Shown piece by piece: positions 32,945 through 40,869 of a stretch of DNA of 64,000 nucleotides. The notes below the pieces were generated by a model. It saw only the letters and a list, made by a program, of their open reading frames with translations. It made no database searches and was not told the DNA's origin. The position numbers and the translations under genes are program-made. This stretch comes from JAFAYN01 sp963733105 (GTDB lineage Bacteria; Gemmatimonadota; Gemmatimonadetes; Longimicrobiales; Longimicrobiaceae). How positions within the stretch are numbered: position 1 is the stretch's first letter; every line of letters starts with the position of its first letter. Where the stretch lies: NCBI GenBank assembly GCA_963733105.1, contig CAVTCB010000005.1, forward strand, positions 248,001 through 312,000. Reading direction: 5' to 3'.

Positions 32945-34036
32945 ATGAAGCGCTTCGCAGCCTACGACCCGCCCGAGTACCTCCGGTGGACCGCCGACGC
33001 CGGCCTGGTGCGGGAGTTCAGGGACCTCGTGGACGCCGACCCCGAGCGCGCCCGCGTCATCCGCGCGCTCTCCGAGGAGGAGCTGCTGGCGATGTACGCC
33101 GGGCTGGTGCGGAACCGGCTGCACGACGTGGCGCTGAAGCGGTGGGTAAAGAGCGGGGTGATCTCCAAGGCGTGGCTGGGGACGGGGGAGGAGGCGGCCA
33201 CCATCGGCCCCGTGCACGCGCTGCGGCGCTCGGGCGAGGCCCACGACGTGGTGGCGCCGATGATCCGCAACACCGGCGCCTGCCACGAGATGGGGATGTC
33301 CGTGGCCGACATGCTCCGCGCCTACCTGGGGACCGCCGACTCCCCCTCCGGCGGGCGCGACGGGCACCTGGGCGACCTGCGGCACGGGGTGGTGGCGCCG
33401 ATCTCTCACGTGGGGGACATGGTCCCGGTGGCCGCGGGGGTGGCGCTCTCCTTCCGGCAGCGCGGCGAGGACCGGGTGGCGCTCACCTGGATCGGCGACG
33501 GCTCCACCAAGACGGCCGCCTTCCACGAGGGGATCAACCTGGCCGCGGTGCTCCGCCTCCCGCTGGTGGTGATCATCCACAACAACCAGGTGGCGCTGGG
33601 GAGCCCGCTCTCCACGGGGGGGATCGGCTCCTTCTCCGAGTGGCCGCGGATGTACGGGGTGGCGGGGGGGGGCTTCGACGGGAACCACGTGCTGGACGCC
33701 TACGCGGCGGCGAAGATCGCGGCGGACCGCGCCCGCGCCGGGGAGGGGGTGACGCTCCTGGTGGCCGAGACCTTCCGCATGGGGGGGCACGCCACCCACG
33801 ACGAGCGCGAGGCGCGGTCGCTCTTCGAGGCGGAGCTCTTCGCGCGCTGGGGGATGCGCGACCCGGTGGGGCTGTACGAGGCGTGGCTGGAGGGGGAGGG
33901 GGTCCCCCGCGCCCGTCTGGAGGAGATCGAGGCGGAGATCGCCGCCGAGGTAGACGCCGCCGCGGAGGAGGCGCTCCGCTCACGCGACACGGCCATGCCC
34001 GCCGGAGAGACCGTGACGGACGGCGTCTACGCCTGA
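32945..34036 (+). CDS. Thiamine-pyrophosphate E1-alpha dehydrogenase subunit (2-oxoacid dehydrogenase)
   Basis: 363 residues. The TPP motif runs from GDGSTKTAAFHEGINLAA to IIHNNQ. Other family blocks are ISKAWLGTGEEAATIGP, GGRDGHLGD and ETFRMGGHATHDE. E1-alpha pairs with E1-beta to decarboxylate pyruvate or branched-chain 2-oxoacids for transfer to E2. No beta, E2 or E3 gene is adjacent, so it is an orphan. The substrate cannot be set. A strong terminator follows. Confidence 0.85.
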   Translation: MKRFAAYDPPEYLRWTADAGLVREFRDLVDADPERARVIRALSEEELLAMYAGLVRNRLHDVALKRWVKSGVISKAWLGTGEEAATIGPVHALRRSGEAHDVVAPMIRNTGACHEMGMSVADMLRAYLGTADSPSGGRDGHLGDLRHGVVAPISHVGDMVPVAAGVALSFRQRGEDRVALTWIGDGSTKTAAFHEGINLAAVLRLPLVVIIHNNQVALGSPLSTGGIGSFSEWPRMYGVAGGGFDGNHVLDAYAAAKIAADRARAGEGVTLLVAETFRMGGHATHDEREARSLFEAELFARWGMRDPVGLYEAWLEGEGVPRARLEEIEAEIAAEVDAAAEEALRSRDTAMPAGETVTDGVYA

Positions 34037-34058
34037 GGGCTGCGCATCGACAGAACGG

Positions 34059-34093
34059 AGCGGGGCCCCGTCGCCGACGGGGCCCCGCTTCGT
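34059..34093. terminator. Strong terminator between E1-alpha and the paa cluster
   Basis: AGCGGGGCCCCGTC pairs with GACGGGGCCCCGCTT around GCC, followed by CGTTT. It serves the plus-strand gene and may also work for the convergent paa operon. Confidence 0.8.
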
Positions 34094-34100
34094 TTCCGCT

Positions 34101-34298
34101 TCAGTCCTGCTCCTTCCTCTCCCCGCCCCACTTGATGTACTCGAAGGCGGTGCGGCAGCTGCGGCACCAGTACTGCGCCACCGAGAGCTGCCCGCCGAAG
34201 GGGTTCACCAGCTCCGTTGCCCGGCCGTCGCAGAAGGCGCAGGGGGGGGACTCCGGGAGGGTGCCCTCCACCGTCCGCCCGCGGTTGGCGCCGTACAT
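34101..34298 (-). CDS. paaD: PaaD C-terminal zinc-ribbon encoded as a separate gene
   Basis: 65 residues. C-x2-C (CAFCDGRATELV), an NPFGGQLSVAQYWC strand and CRSC-x-TAFEYIKW match the zinc-ribbon tail of PaaD, where classic proteins read C-x2-C-x-S-x-x-TELVSEFG and end F-x-Y-x-K. In E. coli PaaD, a DUF59 domain and this ribbon form one protein; here the DUF59 part is a separate gene at 35472-35807. PaaD is needed to mature the diiron centre of the epoxidase. The ATG at 34298 overlaps the paaC stop (TGATG). Confidence 0.7.
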   Translation of the reverse strand: MYGANRGRTVEGTLPESPPCAFCDGRATELVNPFGGQLSVAQYWCRSCRTAFEYIKWGGERKEQD

Positions 34299-35155
34299 CA
34301 GTCGATCAGGAGGGCGCGGTTCTTGTCGCCGCGCACCCGGGCGACCGTCTCCGCGTCGGGGCCGCTCCCCCCGGCGCGGCGGGTGGCGTCGTCCCAGCCG
34401 GACCAGTCCAGCGATCCGCTCCAGCTCCAGCGTCCCCCCTCCTCGCCCAGCCCCAGCTCGGCGGCCACCCCCGCGTCGCGCAGCACCGGGCCCACGCAGG
34501 CCAGGTAGCGCTCGCGGAGCGTCGCCGCGTCCCCGCGCGCGATCCCGTCCCGCGACAGCAGCCCGGCGGCGGGGGAGTCCTCGCGCCCCAGCCAGCGGAG
34601 CGTCTGCGGGAGGAGGGCGGCGAGGGCGTCCCGCAGCTCGCCGCGGGTGCGGTCGCCCGCCCCCAGCTTCCGCGTCCACCCGGCGGCGTACTGGAAGTGG
34701 AACGCCTCCTCGTCCAGGAGCTTCTGCACCCGGTTGTGCACCGGGGTGTAGCGGGAGTCCACCAGCGCCTCGTACTGCACCGCCAGCGCCGTGTCCACCA
34801 GGAGGGCCACGGCCACCAGCTCGCTCCAGGAGCGGAGCGGGCGGTCCAGCGCCTCCATGGAGCGGTACTCCGCCGCCTCGCGCTCGTGCTCCAGCGCCCG
34901 GGGCTCGTCGCCGAAGTCGCCCAGCAGGGCGTACGTCAGCCGCCCGTGCCCCCACTCGTCCTGCGCCATGGAGGAGGCGGAGATCCCCGCCTCCAGCGAG
35001 GGGGCGCCCAGCATCCAGTCGGAGTAGCGGATCCCCAGGAGGCGCTTGTTGTCGGCCAGGGCCAGGATCAGGTCGCGCAGGGCGGCGCGGGTCTCCCCGT
35101 CCAGCCCCTCGGCCCTGTCCACGGCGCCCGGCACGGCGGCGGCCGCGGTGCTCAT
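34298..35155 (-). CDS. paaC: 1,2-phenylacetyl-CoA epoxidase subunit PaaC
   Basis: 285 residues. Ferritin-like helices carry LADNKRLLGIRYSDWMLGAP and SMAQDEWGHGRL, with a second DEEAFHFQYAAGW. PaaC is the structural subunit that pairs with catalytic PaaA. The complex epoxidises the ring of phenylacetyl-CoA with O2. The ATG at 35155 overlaps the paaB stop (ATGA). Confidence 0.92.
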   Translation of the reverse strand: MSTAAAAVPGAVDRAEGLDGETRAALRDLILALADNKRLLGIRYSDWMLGAPSLEAGISASSMAQDEWGHGRLTYALLGDFGDEPRALEHEREAAEYRSMEALDRPLRSWSELVAVALLVDTALAVQYEALVDSRYTPVHNRVQKLLDEEAFHFQYAAGWTRKLGAGDRTRGELRDALAALLPQTLRWLGREDSPAAGLLSRDGIARGDAATLRERYLACVGPVLRDAGVAAELGLGEEGGRWSWSGSLDWSGWDDATRRAGGSGPDAETVARVRGDKNRALLID

Positions 35156-35439
35156 CGCGTCCCTCCCGCCACCTCGGAGCCGCCGTAGGAGGCGACGCCG
35201 GAGGAGTGGACCACCGCCTCGTCGCGCTGCGGCGCGGGGAGGAAGGAGGACTCGTGGCGGTTCACCGGGAGGATCTCCGCCCGGGGGACCACACACATCT
35301 CGAACCAGTTCTGCTCGTCGTACGTCTTCCAGGCGTAGACCCGTGCCAGGTCGCCGTCCATGGCGTTGACGTAGCCGATGTGCCGCAGGGCCTCCTCGCG
35401 CGTCTTGCGCGCGAACACTTCGTACACGGGCTCTCTCAT
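35152..35439 (-). CDS. paaB: 1,2-phenylacetyl-CoA epoxidase subunit PaaB
   Basis: 95 residues. VYEVFARKTREEALRHIGYV, RVYAWKTYDEQNWFEMCVVPR and the Pro-rich end are typical of PaaB, a small bridging subunit of the PaaABC(E) multicomponent monooxygenase. It lies 32 bases downstream of the DUF59 gene. Confidence 0.92.
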   Translation of the reverse strand: MREPVYEVFARKTREEALRHIGYVNAMDGDLARVYAWKTYDEQNWFEMCVVPRAEILPVNRHESSFLPAPQRDEAVVHSSGVASYGGSEVAGGTR

Positions 35440-35471
35440 CGGTCGTAGCGAAGGGATCGTGCGGGGGCGCC

Positions 35472-35807
35472 TCAGAGCGAGACGCCCATCTCCTTGAGCC
35501 GCTCGCGGCCCTCGGGGGTGACGCGGTCGCGGGTCCAGGGCGGGCTCCACACCTCGTGGATGCGCACCTCCTCCACCCCGTCCTCCTTCCGGAGCCGCTC
35601 CTCGATGTCGAAGCGGATGAAGGCCATGCAGGGGCAGGCCGTGGCGGTGAAGGTGAGGTCCACGTCCACCGCGCCCCCCTCCACCCGCACGTCGTAGATC
35701 AGCCCCAGGTCCACCAGGGAGATGGGGATCTCCGGGTCCATCACCTCCCGGAGCGCGTCCCACAGCCGCGCGGTGTCGGTCGGCTCCGCGACGAGGGCGG
35801 TGCTCAC
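35472..35807 (-). CDS. paaD: PaaD DUF59 (MIP18) domain encoded as a separate gene
   Basis: 111 residues. LREVMDPEIPISLVDLGLIY, VDLTFTATACPCMAFIRFDI and VWSPPWTRDRVTPEGRERL are the DUF59 signature, with an ACPC cysteine pair. In most paa clusters this is the N-terminal half of PaaD. Here it ends as DUF59 alone; the zinc ribbon is encoded 1.2 kb further on, after paaB and paaC. The GTG overlaps the paaA stop (GTGA). Confidence 0.85.
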   Translation of the reverse strand: MSTALVAEPTDTARLWDALREVMDPEIPISLVDLGLIYDVRVEGGAVDVDLTFTATACPCMAFIRFDIEERLRKEDGVEEVRIHEVWSPPWTRDRVTPEGRERLKEMGVSL

Positions 35808-36745
35808 GCCGCCTCCAGCGCCTGGCGGAAGGCCCGCCCCTCCTGGATGGCCTCCACGTAGTCGCGGTTCTTGGGTCCGCGCCCCTTCCACCGGTCGAAC
35901 ACCGCGTCCCAGGAGATCTCCCCCTCGTCGAAGAGCCAGCGCTTCTCGTCCTCGTCGTACTGGCAGGGGAAGGGGAAGTCCAGCACGAACTCCTGCTTCG
36001 CCTCGTCGAAGTGCGCGGGGACCTTCACCCCGATCGACTCGCAGAGCGGGACGGTGGACTTCATCCAGGTCTGGCGCAGCTCGTCGTTGGTCATCCCCTT
36101 GAGGCGGTACTCCAGCTGCCCCGAGTGGCGCTTCATGGTGTCCGGGAGCCCGAACCACTCCACCGCCATGGGGAACATCCAGTCCACCGCGCGCTGCACC
36201 TTCTCCCTGGCCTCGCCGCCGGCCGCCGAGAGGCGCTTCATCCACATCTCGCCGTGGCGGAGGTGGAAGGTCTCCTCCTGGTCCACCTTCACCAGGGCGC
36301 GCTTGAGCGGGCCGTAGGAGGTGTTCTTGAAGACGTCGCCCAGCAGGGTGATCCCGGCGCGGTCGTAGAAGCCGTTGGCCACCACCAGCTCGGCCCAGTT
36401 GTCGAGCGCGTGGTCGAAGCCGTAGGGGTGCTTGAACTCGTGCGGCTGGCGCCCGTACACCAGCTGCTCCTTGTCCATCCCCAGGTCCTCCAGCAGGCGG
36501 TAGGCGATGTTGGCGTGCGCCAGCTCGTCCTGGATGATCGCCGTGGCGGAGACCATGGTGTTGGTGGAGGGGGCGTCCTTGGCCGCCCCGAAGTACGCCG
36601 GCGCGGAGACGAGCTCCGTGTCCGCCTGCACGAGGAGCTGGACGATCAGGGCCTTGCGGTACCCCTCGGTCATCTCGTCGGGGTACTCGACGATGAATCC
36701 GTTCTGGACCTTCTGCTTCAGCTCTTCGTCGGTATATCGGGCCAT
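35804..36745 (-). CDS. paaA: 1,2-phenylacetyl-CoA epoxidase catalytic subunit PaaA
   Basis: 313 residues, standard length. Diiron ligands are visible in ATAIIQDELAHANIAYRLLE and DQEETFHLRHGEMWMKRL, with DHALDNWAELVVANGFYDRA between them. It inserts oxygen into phenylacetyl-CoA, the first committed ring-attack step. The ATG at 36745 has GGAGAAAGCC upstream. Gene order is paaA, DUF59, paaB, paaC, zinc ribbon. PaaE reductase, ring-opening and CoA-ligase genes are not in this window. Confidence 0.95.
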   Translation of the reverse strand: MARYTDEELKQKVQNGFIVEYPDEMTEGYRKALIVQLLVQADTELVSAPAYFGAAKDAPSTNTMVSATAIIQDELAHANIAYRLLEDLGMDKEQLVYGRQPHEFKHPYGFDHALDNWAELVVANGFYDRAGITLLGDVFKNTSYGPLKRALVKVDQEETFHLRHGEMWMKRLSAAGGEAREKVQRAVDWMFPMAVEWFGLPDTMKRHSGQLEYRLKGMTNDELRQTWMKSTVPLCESIGVKVPAHFDEAKQEFVLDFPFPCQYDEDEKRWLFDEGEISWDAVFDRWKGRGPKNRDYVEAIQEGRAFRQALEAA

Positions 36746-36802
36746 GTGGCTTTCTCCATGTGTGTTCCGGACGCGGGCGGGCGCCTGCAAGGCCCGAGCC
36801 GC

Positions 36803-37456
36803 CTACGCGACGCCCTTGCGGAGCCGTTCGCGCTGCACGTCGAAGACGAACCGCGTGAGCTCCCTGCGCGCGGCCGCGGGGAGCCGCGTGAACTCCACGG
36901 CCGCCCAGTGCCTCCGCTCCGGGGCGGCGCGGTCGGCCTCCCCCGAGCGGACCACGCGCCCCGCGCACTCCACCGCTCCCGCCGAGGGGAGGTGGAGGAC
37001 GATCTCCAGCGCGGCGCCGGGGGCCAGCGGCTCGCCCAGGAGCAGCCGCGCCCCGCCCTCGCTGAGGTCCGCCGTGGAGCCGTCCAGCACGCGCGGCGCC
37101 CCCTCGTCGGCGAGGACGCGCACCTCGGCGCGCACCATCACCTCCACCCGCACCGCCTCGCGCCGCTGCACCCGCTGCACGTCCGCGGGCCAGGAGAGGC
37201 GGAGCGCCGGGCTGGGCGCGGTGTCGCGGCGCAGCACCGTCGCGGCGAAGACGCGGATGCCGTCGGGGTGCGTGGTCTGCACGCTCACCACGGAGCCGGG
37301 CTCCACGCGCGTCTCGTACCCCCCCTCCATCGGCACGCCGACCACCACTTCCTTCCCCTCCTCGAAGTCGAGGACCAGGCTGGGGTACCAGCGCGCCGCC
37401 TCGCCCTCGCCGACACGGAGGGAAAGCGGCTGCAGGTGGCGGAGGAAGTTGGGCAT
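36803..37456 (-). CDS. PilZ-domain c-di-GMP-binding protein (YcgR-like)
   Basis: 217 residues. An N-terminal YcgR-N-like barrel (WYPSLVLDFEEGKEVVVGVP) is followed by PilZ. The c-di-GMP motifs are QRREAVRV (RxxxR, about residue 97) and DLSEGGARL. YcgR-like proteins alter motility when bound to c-di-GMP. The gene is 57 bases upstream of paaA on the same strand, and the window also has GGDEF and EAL proteins. Confidence 0.85.
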   Translation of the reverse strand: MPNFLRHLQPLSLRVGEGEAARWYPSLVLDFEEGKEVVVGVPMEGGYETRVEPGSVVSVQTTHPDGIRVFAATVLRRDTAPSPALRLSWPADVQRVQRREAVRVEVMVRAEVRVLADEGAPRVLDGSTADLSEGGARLLLGEPLAPGAALEIVLHLPSAGAVECAGRVVRSGEADRAAPERRHWAAVEFTRLPAAARRELTRFVFDVQRERLRKGVA

Positions 37457-37558
37457 CGTTCGAACGCTCGTTCGGCAGAAAAGCTATCCGGGTCCGCGTC
37501 GGGTGTCAACCGCCGCCGGGGCTTGATATGAGCTTCGGCACGCTCGACCGAACCTGGT

Positions 37559-38560
37559 TCAGGCCGATGTCCGTGCATCCTCGGAAACGAGTCGCTGGAA
37601 CTCTCTGACCACCAGAATCCGGGTGTAATCGTCCGGGCGGAGCTGCACGTGCAGCAGTGCTTCCCGGGTGATGCCGCACCCTGACGGAATGTGGAAGCGG
37701 CCCTCGTGGACGAGTACGGCCTGCCGCTCCTGGAGCAGCTCCACAAAGGCTCTGCCCCGAGAAGTGAGCGGAGCGATGAAGCGTGGCTGTATCTCGCGAT
37801 CGTACCAGTCGATGAGACAGTCGGAGATGTCGACGTCGGCCAGGTGCTGCTCCACCAGAAAGCGAACGAAGCCGAACAGGAAGTCGTGCTCGGGCTGGCC
37901 CAGGTGCAGCCAGTTTTCCCCGTCCCCGGACCCCGCCAGCGTCTCGGCCACTTCCATCACGAGATCCATTCCGTAGTAGACCGATCTCGCTCCATTCGTG
38001 AGGCCGTTCGCGAACAAGTCGAAGTACGAAACCGGAAACGACTTGCCTGGAGATTCCCTGGTCACGAGGGACACAAGGACATCCTTTAGCGGCAGCGGAG
38101 ATTGGGCGATGGCGCCGATGCTCGAGAACACGTCTTCCGCATCCGCGTTCCGCAGACGATTCTGCTTGGGAACTCCGATGTAGGCGAGGGATGCCCGTTC
38201 CGGGCTACGCAGGACCTGCCGGGCATCCACCCAGTAGGTTGCGCCATCCCCCGGCGAATGCAGAAGGAGAAGGACGGGAAGAGGGAAGCGCTCCCAGTAG
38301 AATCTGTGCCGGGCGGCAGGATAGAACCGCCACTCGGTGTCGCCGTCGTTGAAGTAAGACTCCCCGCTCTTGACCTGGGCCGCCACAAGCCGGCCGGTTG
38401 CGTATCCGGAGGAGTCGACGAGCTCGATCTGCCCATCGATCCCCACATCGGTCATCGGGGTTTCCCGCCAGATCAGGCCGAGACGGTTGAGCTCCAGCGC
38501 GACCTCGAGAATGCCTGCCCGTTCCTGCTGCAGGTTCTGGGGTGCTCGGGGAAAGGTCAC
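37559..38560 (-). CDS. DUF4365-domain protein, probable PD-(D/E)XK nuclease fold
   Basis: 333 residues. The N-terminal half matches DUF4365: an opening helix (GILEVALELNRLGLIWRETP), VGIDGQIELVDSSGYATGRL and AAQVKSGESYF. The Asp in GID and the QVKSG strand form a PD-(D/E)XK-type pattern (D ... QxK). The C-terminal half is unrecognised. Function of the family is unknown. GC content is visibly lower than in neighbouring genes and codon use is less GC3-biased, a sign of recent acquisition. Confidence 0.7.
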   Translation of the reverse strand: MTFPRAPQNLQQERAGILEVALELNRLGLIWRETPMTDVGIDGQIELVDSSGYATGRLVAAQVKSGESYFNDGDTEWRFYPAARHRFYWERFPLPVLLLLHSPGDGATYWVDARQVLRSPERASLAYIGVPKQNRLRNADAEDVFSSIGAIAQSPLPLKDVLVSLVTRESPGKSFPVSYFDLFANGLTNGARSVYYGMDLVMEVAETLAGSGDGENWLHLGQPEHDFLFGFVRFLVEQHLADVDISDCLIDWYDREIQPRFIAPLTSRGRAFVELLQERQAVLVHEGRFHIPSGCGITREALLHVQLRPDDYTRILVVREFQRLVSEDARTSA

Positions 38561-38588
38561 CGGGTATGATGCGGCGGAGTCCGGCTCG

Positions 38589-39371
38589 TCAGACCTTGCT
38601 GTACGGCGTCTCGATCACGTCGATGCCGTGGGAGCCCGGGGCGAACTGCATGTCCCCAAAAATGTTGGGAGCCTCCTGCTGGAGGACCCGAAGAACCGCC
38701 CCCGCCAGGCGGCGGATCTCCAGGTCGGCGCCTTCGCTGCCGCGCATCTCGCAGAAATGGCGTAGCGCCCGTGCGTTCCCGGTAGCCACGATCTTGGTCT
38801 CGGCGGCGTTGGGGAGCACGGACCGGGCAGCCTGCCGGGCGCGCTTCTTCCGCATGGTCGCGGGCCCGGCGTCCCCCACCCGGTCCGTCAGGTCCCCGAG
38901 AAGGGTACGGTACGAGTCCAGGGAGGACTCGCACGCCTTCACCCAGGTGTCGAACTCCTCGGAGCCTTCCTCGATCTCGGGCGGGAGCACGAAGCCGATA
39001 TCGGACTCGTCCACGTACCGCTGGCTCAACTGGCTGTATCCCATGCCCGCGCGGTGGCGCACCAGCTCGTGCGTGAGGGAGCGGCTGACCCCTTCCAGGA
39101 GCAGCGTCCAGACGGCGTGCTCCAGGACGCTCCCGTGTTTGACCTTGAGGATGTTGGCCAGGTACGACTCGTTGGTGGTGCGCCCGCTGATGGTGCGGTG
39201 CCCGCCCTCCAGCCCGGCGTCCTCCCCGAAGGAGAGGTAGCAGAGGCGTCCCGCGAACTCGGCGACCACCTCTCCGGCTACCTCGCTGTCGCTCCGCCAG
39301 CGGATGTGCTCGGGGTAGACGAACTCCTGCCGGGCGAGGAGGGTGACGCGGGGCTCGCGGATGATCTGCAT
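38589..39371 (-). CDS. thyX: Flavin-dependent thymidylate synthase ThyX
   Basis: 260 residues. VLEHAVWTLLLEGVSRSLTHELVRHR, followed by GYSQLSQRYV, is the ThyX core. The family methylates dUMP using methylene-THF, NADPH and FAD. The diagnostic RHR(x)7S has one extra residue here: RHR, then AGMGYSQL, then S. The N-terminus around HIRWRSDSEVAGEVVAEFAG is normal. The ATG at 39371 follows CCGGAGACGTCTCC. It is divergent from the cobalamin-binding gene. Confidence 0.9.
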   Translation of the reverse strand: MQIIREPRVTLLARQEFVYPEHIRWRSDSEVAGEVVAEFAGRLCYLSFGEDAGLEGGHRTISGRTTNESYLANILKVKHGSVLEHAVWTLLLEGVSRSLTHELVRHRAGMGYSQLSQRYVDESDIGFVLPPEIEEGSEEFDTWVKACESSLDSYRTLLGDLTDRVGDAGPATMRKKRARQAARSVLPNAAETKIVATGNARALRHFCEMRGSEGADLEIRRLAGAVLRVLQQEAPNIFGDMQFAPGSHGIDVIETPYSKV

Positions 39372-39510
39372 GGAGACGTCTCCGGGGGACGGGTTCTGGA
39401 GGGCGGAAAGGTAGACCGTCCACCCCGCGCCCACAAGGCGCCCCGCACGGTTGCGCGGGCGCGCGGCGGGGCGCATCTTCGACGCCGCACCCCTGCCCGC
39501 GGAGGCCCGT

Positions 39511-40419
39511 TTGAGGATCGTCTCGATGCTGTCCAGCGCCACGGAGATCGTCCACGAGCTGGGGCTCGGGGACCGCCTGGTGGGGATCTCCCACGAGTGC
39601 GACCACCCGCCGGAGGCGCTCCGCCTCCCCCGCGCCTCCCGCTCCCGCTTCGACCCGGCGGGGCTCACCAGCGGCGAGATCGACGCCGAGGTGCGCCGCT
39701 GCATGGCCGAGCACGGGAGCGTGTACGAGGTGGACCGCGCCCTCCTGGCGGAGCTGCGCCCCGACCTGGTGCTGACCCAGGCGGTGTGCGAGGTGTGCGC
39801 CGTCCCCACCGGCTCGGTGCACGAGGCGGTGGCGGATCTCCCGGACCCGCCCGTGGTGCTCTCGCTGGACGCGCACACCCTGGACGGCATCCTGTCCACC
39901 GTCCGCCAGGTGGCCGACGCCGCCGGGGAGCCCCGGCGCGGCGAGGAGGCCGCCGCGCGGCTGCGGGCCCGCGTGGACCGGGTGGGGGAGGCGGTGGCGG
40001 GGCGCCGCCGGCCGCGGGTTCTGGCGCTGGAGTGGCTGGAGCCCCCCTTCGCGCCCGGGCACTGGGTCCCGGAGATGGTGGCGCTCGCCGGGGGGGACAA
40101 CCTGCTCGGGCGGGCCGGGGGGCACTCGGTGGAGGTCCCCTGGAGCGAGGTGGAGGCCGCCGACGCGGAGACGCTCCTCCTCCTCCCCTGCGGGTACGCC
40201 ATGGAGCAGGCCCGCGCGGACGCGGACCGCAACCGGGAGCGCCTGCGCGCCTTCGCCGGCGGCCTGGCGGACGCGGGGCGCGCGTGGGTGGGGCACAGCT
40301 CGTACTTCAGCCGCTCGGGGCCGCGGGTGGTGGGGGGGATCGAGGCCATCGCCGCCGCGCTCCACCCGGACGCCTTCCCCGGCGCCGACACCGCGGGGCG
40401 GCTGGAGCCCTGGCGCTGA
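39511..40419 (+). CDS. Cobalamin-binding BtuF-like protein
   Basis: 302 residues. RIVSMLSSATEIVHELGLGDRL, GISHECDHP, LRPDLVLTQAVCEVCAV and EWLEPPFAPGHWVPEMVALAGG are typical of BtuF-like cobalamin-binding proteins. No signal peptide is visible, so it may be cytoplasmic. TTG at 39511 has GGAGG five bases upstream and gives the family start LRIVSMLSS. No btuC/btuD genes and no cobalamin riboswitch are nearby. Confidence 0.78.
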   Translation: MRIVSMLSSATEIVHELGLGDRLVGISHECDHPPEALRLPRASRSRFDPAGLTSGEIDAEVRRCMAEHGSVYEVDRALLAELRPDLVLTQAVCEVCAVPTGSVHEAVADLPDPPVVLSLDAHTLDGILSTVRQVADAAGEPRRGEEAAARLRARVDRVGEAVAGRRRPRVLALEWLEPPFAPGHWVPEMVALAGGDNLLGRAGGHSVEVPWSEVEAADAETLLLLPCGYAMEQARADADRNRERLRAFAGGLADAGRAWVGHSSYFSRSGPRVVGGIEAIAAALHPDAFPGADTAGRLEPWR

Positions 40420-40503
40420 CCGGCCGCCCCCGGCGCGCCCCTTGCACCCCGCGGCGCCCGGCCACACGGCAGCGCCGCACCCCCAAGAGCCGAGGAGATC
40501 GCC

Positions 40504-40869
40504 ATGCGCCTTCCCACCCGCGTCCACGGAATGCTGGACTACCTCATGGGCGTGCTCCTGGCGGCCTCGCCGTGGGTGCTCGGCTTCGGGCGCGGGGGGG
40601 CGGAGACCTGGGTCCCCGTCGCGCTCGGGGCGGGGCTGGTGGTGTACAGCCTCCTCACCGACTACGAGCTGGGCGCGGTGCGGCGCCTCCCCATGACGGT
40701 CCACCTCTGGCTGGACGGGATCGCCGGGGTGCTCCTGGCCGCCTCCCCCTGGATGCTGGGGTTCGACCACCAGGTCTGGATCCCCCACGTCGCCTTCGGA
40801 GTGGCCGAGGCGGCCGCCGCGCTGGTCACCGACACCATCCCTTCCTACGAGCGCCGCCGTGCCCGCTGA
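40504..40869 (+). CDS. SPW-repeat membrane protein
   Basis: 121 residues with two copies of the SPW repeat, LLAASPWVLGFG and LLAASPWMLGFD, each in a helical hairpin, giving four membrane segments. Function of the family is unknown. A ribosome site GAGGAGATCGCC precedes the ATG. The last codons overlap the start of corA. Confidence 0.85.
   Translation: MRLPTRVHGMLDYLMGVLLAASPWVLGFGRGGAETWVPVALGAGLVVYSLLTDYELGAVRRLPMTVHLWLDGIAGVLLAASPWMLGFDHQVWIPHVAFGVAEAAAALVTDTIPSYERRRAR

Noticed and set aside
39372..39510. Cobalamin riboswitch upstream of the BtuF-like gene and ThyX
   Set aside because: Only about 140 bases between divergent genes, and I see no B12-box-like conserved core.
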